Assembly: GCA_001692895.1 (NCBI GenBank)
Contig: KV748176.1
Coordinates: 2,418,001-2,482,000 of the forward strand
Length of the DNA: 64,000 nucleotides
From: Cenococcum geophilum 1.58
Lineage: Eukaryota > Ascomycota > Dothideomycetes > Gloniales > Gloniaceae
Reading direction: 5' to 3'
The notes beneath the pieces were generated by a model. That model was given only the letters and a program-made list of their open reading frames with translations, searched no databases and was not told where the DNA came from. The translations under genes were made by a program, and so were the position numbers. Shown piece by piece: positions 59,463 to 64,000 of this stretch. Numbering within the stretch: the first letter of the stretch is position 1; each line of letters opens with the position of its first letter.

Positions 59463-61140
59463 TTAGATCTCTCTTATCTTATCTTAAGAATCTTAAGCCT
59501 TTAGCCTTTTGCCTTTATTAAGTAGTGAGCTAGTACTAGCAGTTATCTGCTTGCTTAATTACCTTTAGATATTACTCCTTCCATCTTATAAAGTAATAGA
59601 TACTATATCTAACGGTGTTATAATACCTATTACTAAACCTTACTTTATAGTGGTCTTAGTCTCTACTTCTAATACGCTATTGAGGTTTAGATACCCCCAG
59701 TTAGTTTCTTTTTTTTCCTTATTACTGTTAATTAATAAATACTCCAACTCCATTATTATTATTACTAATCTTTATCTATACGTTACTATAATATCTTAAT
59801 TTAGCTTATAGAGTTAATCTTATTCTTTATCTAACTCTTTAGTTCCTTTAAGCCCTTTTAACTCTGGCTCTTATAGCTAATAGCTTGCGCCGTACTTAGC
59901 GTCTTTATAAATTTGGCATGCGTTATTATAACAAAACGCAAAACTTTTAATTAAATACTCTTTTGTTCCTTATAGTGTACTATTATCCCTCTATATATAT
60001 GTGTTATATACTACTAGTCTAGTTCCCTTTATTACGTAGTATCTCTAACTATCTTTATAATCTCTAGTAAAATAACCTAGTTTCCCGCAATTTATACAAG
60101 CTCCTTTTTTAAACCATTACTTTTATTATAGAGTCCGCTTAAACGTCTTCTGCTATTAAGATCCTTAGTTTGGCCTATACTCCCTAGTCCTATAATTGCT
60201 TGATCCTTAACCTCTAGGTTTCTATAGTTTCTTACTCTATCTTTTATAGGCTTCTTTAGTACCGCTTAGGTCTATTAGCTCTGCGCTATACTATAGTTTT
60301 TAACTTAGCTTTTATTAATGCGTGCTCTGCGCCTTATATAACTATAGAACTCTATCCTAACCTCTCTTAGTCTGTTCCCTTTAGAAGATCCTATTATTAA
60401 TCTTAATTGCTTAATTAATTAATTCCCTTAGGGTGTCCGTATCTTCCATTAGAATAATTATATCTTAGACTTTAGCCTTAAGTCCCTGTTTATACTATGC
60501 TATAAGCGCCTTATTATTCTACTTAACCTATATTGCTAGCGTCTAGAACTGCGTTATATACTTAATCGCTAAGGTTTACTATATAATGTCTTAGAGTTTT
60601 CTTTCTGCCGTGGTTGTTGCCTCTAGGTCTCCAAATATTTGCGTAAGTCGTTCTATAAATCCATTCTAACTTAAAAACATAAACCGTACTTCCTGGTTTA
60701 TAATCGTTATGCCGTTTACTTATATCTTTATAAGGTAAGGTTTAAACTATTTAAGTGCCTTTCCTATTAAGAACAATCCTGTATACGCTATTTGATCTAT
60801 AGGTATAGCTAGCTTTACTCCTTCTTATATAACTTTAAAATGTATCTGCGTAAGGAATCCTTTAAGCTTCAATCTCTTTTCTAAAAATCTTTTAATTAAT
60901 GGTAACTTAACCTTTACTGCTCCTATCCCGTTAATCCTTTATTTAAGTACCGCATTATCTCCCGTTAACTAGTTAACTATCTCTTATAATTATCTAACCG
61001 TTACTAGTTGTTATAAGTCAGTGTCTGCTATACTGGTGTCGTTACCTAATCTTAAAGTAGTTGCCTCCGTCAATGGCGTCGTGGCTACTTTTAGTGGCAT
61101 TGTTATTTAATTTATTATACTATAACCGTGGTAGTAATTA

Positions 61141-61558
61141 TATAACGGAACCTTGTAGTAGTTACTACAGTAGGCTTGTTAATAGGCTAGGTATATAGGA
61201 ATAGATAAATCAACAACATAATAATAACTAGTGGAGTGGTTGCCTAACAGATTAACTCTAATTATATTCTGAGAATCACTATAAGGAAGGAACTATCTAG
61301 GTAGGGACTAAGGGTCCTTAAATACACAACTATACTCCTAAGAAAGTCGTTACTTTATCTGCTCTATCTACTTTATTCGCTCTATTATAGATTATATAGA
61401 TTATATAGATTATACAGATCACATCACGTAACTCTGCTTACTATTCCTCGTCACATGGTTCTACGGGTTCCATCCTAGACCGTGCTTGTATTAACCAACT
61501 AGCTTCCTCCAACTCTTCTCTAAGTAGTCGTAATATCGTACTTAAAGCGTCCGTAATA
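61141..61558 (-). repeat. Gypsy-G 5' LTR
   Basis: 418 bp, homologous to the other LTRs of this family. On the minus strand it starts TATTACGGACGCTTTAAGTA and ends GGTTCCGTTATA. Its U3 segment is of the same type as in element I, while its region near the 3' end (GTTGTTGA) resembles element D. Confidence 0.8.
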
Positions 61559-61835
61559 TATATTTTAATTTTAAAGACTATATCCTAATTCTAGGTTTTA
61601 GGCGTATTAAATGTAACTAAAAAGGTATAATATTAAGCTAAACGGACTATTTTCAGTTCTGGCTTAAATTACGATCCTAAAAACTAGATTTAATTCTAGA
61701 GACTAGATCCTAATTCCGGTTTTAGGACATAGGCTAATTAACTACTATAAAAACGGCGCAATTCTAAAAACCGGATTTAGTTTTAAGAACTAGAACCTGT
61801 TTTCGGGAAATAGGTTAATTAACCGCTGTAAGAGG
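61559..61835 (+). repeat. Three diverged ~90-bp tandem repeats
   Basis: Copies start near 61559, 61677 and 61766. Common marks: ATTTAATTCTAGAGACTAGATCC, GGTTTTAGG and TAGGCTAATTAACTACTATAA in varied forms. They directly abut the Gypsy-G LTR. Confidence 0.55.
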
Positions 61836-62391
61836 AGGTTAACTGTATCTGTGTTTGGCGTGTTAGGTTTAGCTCATTTTAGGATAAGCCACATAATCGT
61901 TCGTAGGCGCTTGTATAGCCAACCTCACAGTTAACCTGTTCTAGGGCGCCCCTTAAGAGCTCCGCTGCATTAGAGCCTCATAGACAAGTCTATGGAATCC
62001 AGAAAAGGTTTAAAGCTATTTACGAATATAAAAGAGGTTAGTGCTGTCTGCGGAAATTAAAATGGCATCTTAAGCGAATGTCATTAGTCCATCACCAAAA
62101 TTGACTCCAAATTCAACACAGCATAGCGCAACAATGAAAAAGTATATAAGGATGCGGTTTTAAAAGTATGAAAGAGCAGCATTGAGAGTATTATACAGCA
62201 AGTTTTATTCTATTGTTGTGCGCCTAAGTCGAGACGGGAATTCGCCAATGGTGATCACTCCTGCTACCTCATTTAGGACTGGGACGCATGCCAGGACCAT
62301 CATAGGAGTTGCCTATATTATTCCACCTCTGAATGATTAAATGCTGAAAATATTTGATTGTTGGGAACACTGCTCGCGCTAGCAAAGGCAT
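61836..62391. other. Intergenic, no gene
   Basis: Composition returns toward normal. A 10-bp inverted pair GGTTAACTGT/ACAGTTAACC spans about 61836-61940. Nothing else recognised; the last part is the 3' flank of the secreted-protein gene. Confidence 0.5.
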
Positions 62392-62853
62392 TTAACAAGT
62401 AGCCCAATGACAATCCATCTTGCATGATAACGGTTGGTGTTGGTCGTTGCAAAACCTAGCGCATACATCCGCGGTGTAGGCCGAGGCAACAGCAATAGCT
62501 TCAGGACAGGCCTCAATAACGAGACACGCGAGGGCGCAGACGCCCCAAGCTGTTGCTATGTCTATAGAAACATCGACAAGCCCAGTTTGGCAGTTAATAC
62601 AAGCCTGGCACGTGATCGCATCACATGCAACTCCATCATACGCATTGGCTTTGTCCTGAGCTTCTTGGAGGGCAGCATCAATTTCTGGTTTGGCTCCATT
62701 GTTAATTAATTGGATACGAATATCGTCGGGGCGACTGTTGCTTCGCTGAGCGGCCGCTGTAATATAATCGTCAGGGCTAATAAGGCCTATTACGGCCGTG
62801 CTCACGCCAAACAGGAAACCGGCCATTGCGATGATAACTTTGCCGAATAGCAT
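62392..62853 (-). CDS. Small cysteine-rich predicted secreted protein
   Basis: A single-exon frame of 153 residues starting MLFGKVIIAMAGFLFGVSTA, a typical N-terminal signal peptide (one Lys, a hydrophobic core, small residues before the likely cleavage near residue 20). The mature part is mildly acidic and carries 12 Cys, spaced ACDAITCQACINC, GVCALAC, EAC, DVCARFC and SCKMDCHWATC at the C-terminus, enough for six disulfides. A second hydrophobic stretch (WGVCALACLVIEACP) lies in the middle, so membrane attachment is an alternative. I recognise no family. Small size, secretion signal, many Cys and position beside RIPed transposons are features of fungal effectors, but nothing here proves that role. 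A TATA-like AATATATT lies just upstream of the ATG on the minus strand. Confidence 0.65.
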   Translation of the reverse strand: MLFGKVIIAMAGFLFGVSTAVIGLISPDDYITAAAQRSNSRPDDIRIQLINNGAKPEIDAALQEAQDKANAYDGVACDAITCQACINCQTGLVDVSIDIATAWGVCALACLVIEACPEAIAVASAYTADVCARFCNDQHQPLSCKMDCHWATC

Positions 62854-63019
62854 TTTGCTTTGTGTAAGAGATGGTGGGAAATATATTTTGAAGGGGTTTA
62901 ATAAGTTTCAAAGCGGTTTAAAGAGTGGGCAGTGATGCTAAGCAATTAACATCCATATGGACGTTGATTCCCTGTTAGAAGTAGAAGCTTAAGGAGAAGC
63001 TTAATGGGTTACTATCTAG

Positions 63020-63451
63020 GTGCGAGGAAGATTATATACATCGCCACTGGGAGTTCATCCGGACCACCTTGATTACAATTTAAACCACCTGGCTAAGGCG
63101 CTACCCGGCAAAATTAATAACGCCTTGGCCCCCTTGCTTTGGCTAGGTACTTCGGCCACCTACTTTTTTGAAAACGGAATCTTAAATTTGGTGGCTTCAG
63201 GAGACACACGGGGGTCCTTAGTTTTTCCCTATTGGACCCATGATCCACAGCTAGTCCCGCGTTATTTACACCACCTCGGCGCATCTCGTTGTAAGTGCGT
63301 GTCGATTAAGCCTTCCACTAGGCGATACTTAAAGAATAAGCCTCCGCCTAAAGGCCTTATAATATATTCCTCCCGTTCCGTTCGGAGCCTTAAAGCCAGC
63401 TCTTCCTTACTCTCTACCGAAGGCTTATATATTAAAGTCTCTGGCGATTAA
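63020..63451 (+). CDS. Unrecognised open frame, 143 codons
   Basis: Opens with MRGRLYTSPLGVHPDHLDYN and continues without stop to 63451; Leu-, Ser- and Arg-rich, no signal peptide, no domain recognised. The surrounding DNA is not strongly RIPed. It could be a fragment of a larger decayed gene or accidental. Confidence 0.25.
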   Translation: MRGRLYTSPLGVHPDHLDYNLNHLAKALPGKINNALAPLLWLGTSATYFFENGILNLVASGDTRGSLVFPYWTHDPQLVPRYLHHLGASRCKCVSIKPSTRRYLKNKPPPKGLIIYSSRSVRSLKASSSLLSTEGLYIKVSGD

Positions 63452-63559
63452 GGCCTCTTAGTATACGGCTAGCTTCGCAATATAGGGGGAGCCGCGCCCA
63501 TACGCCGCGGAGCTCTCATTATATTCTATTCTGGCGGTTGATAAAAGTGTTAAATTTCC

Positions 63560-63690
63560 TTATTATCGTGCTCTTTAGCAGCCACCAGATCGTTTAGGAT
63601 CTTATTAAGCTCGCCTACAGTAAAATAGGCAGCCCGTTATAATATATGCGGAATACTATAGTTAAGCTGCATATTAAGTTGGCTACTATA
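63560..63690 (-). pseudogene. C-terminal fragment of an unidentified protein
   Basis: The minus strand reads RAAYFTVGELNKILNDLVAA followed by a Lys/Glu-rich end and a stop near 63551, after a stretch with a stop in frame. It resembles the tail of a coding region but nothing more can be said. Confidence 0.25.
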
Positions 63691-64000
63691 TATAGGTAGA
63701 AGATTCACGACCGTACTTATACTCAAGCTCTGTATATAAGGAGGTAGACAACCAATCGCTAAGAGAGGCTATACTGGTGACAATTAAAATCGCTATATAG
63801 GTGGCTGAGTAGAGGGACTACCTACAGAGGTAGGAGCAGGGCGTTTGGAGCTTATATTAATTAGAGAAAGAGGGCTTATATCACCACGATCTAGAACAGA
63901 TTTTACGACTTTTAGTAAGGGAGAGAAGTTTACAATGGCCTCAAAATCGAGCTCCGATTTAATGTGGGCCGTGTGGCACGTACTACATCCCTTTCTGCTA
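63691..64000. other. Right edge, nothing recognised
   Basis: Mixed composition, stops in all frames, window ends here. Confidence 0.4.

Larger units (their letters stand above)
31186..61558 (-). mobile_element. Gypsy-G, oldest and truncated chromodomain-type Gypsy element, host of the nest
   Basis: A minus-strand element now in three pieces: 31186-31720, 40005-43441 and 59463-61558, interrupted by elements I and C. The right end is its 5' LTR (61141-61558); the left end stops inside integrase, where homology to element I begins at about 31186, so its 3' part and LTR are gone. Gag lies in 61120-59463 and continues at 43441; reverse transcriptase with the YLNNIIIY-type box is near 40940-41000; integrase is in 31186-31720, including the open piece 31192-31407. 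RIP decay is heavy. Ambiguous bases are at 31258 and 41178-41179. Confidence 0.8.

Noticed and set aside
1-64000. CRISPR array, bacterial operons, rRNA or tRNA genes
   Set aside because: No regularly spaced short repeats, no bacterial gene organisation and no cloverleaf or rRNA core sequence were found by eye; introns show a eukaryote.

Overview
The window looks like chromosomal DNA of a filamentous ascomycete (Pezizomycotina). Its genes carry short introns (54-92 nt, one of 305 nt) with GT...AG borders, and it encodes a fungal GABA/amino-acid permease, Mediator subunit Med8 and an N-terminal methyltransferase. The repeats are AT-rich with the C-to-T decay expected of repeat-induced point mutation (RIP): TpA is everywhere, Trp and Gln codons have become stops, and Cys and His of zinc knuckles have become Tyr.

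Layout. 1-16774 is a repeat block: a widely spaced pair of hAT-like terminal inverted repeats (361 and 13868), an old minus-strand Gypsy element (1053-7045), a Copia element without its reverse transcriptase (7421-11663, target duplication CTTTG), a solo LTR (12497-12740, TAAAG) and a heavily deleted Copia derivative (14011-16769, GGATC). 16775-29550 is a gene island: a four-exon permease (minus), an ankyrin-repeat protein (plus) with broken ankyrin relics downstream, a 90-bp MITE, a 1.09-kb fold-back-like DNA transposon directly upstream of Med8 (plus), an NTM1-type N-terminal methyltransferase (minus) and a four-exon aldehyde dehydrogenase with a possible mitochondrial leader (plus). 29551-61558 is a second repeat block: a solo LTR (29826-30094, GTTTA) and a stack of four related chromodomain Gypsy elements. 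G, the oldest, was entered by I (target duplication CTGCC) and C (TTAGA); C was later entered by D (GATAC). 61559-64000 holds diverged tandem repeats, one small cysteine-rich predicted secreted protein, and unrecognised sequence.

The genes do not form an evident pathway. They look like ordinary housekeeping or metabolic genes (Med8 in transcription, NTM1 in protein N-terminal methylation, ALDH and permease in metabolism) plus accessory genes (ankyrin protein, small secreted protein) beside or between transposon-rich, RIP-decayed DNA. The most notable structures are the fold-back-like element against Med8, the antisense reading frame shared by the Gypsy family, the modular LTRs of that family, and a GC-rich non-RIPed insertion with a 16-bp target duplication inside element I. 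All coordinates were read by eye; domain borders in decayed elements are approximate.
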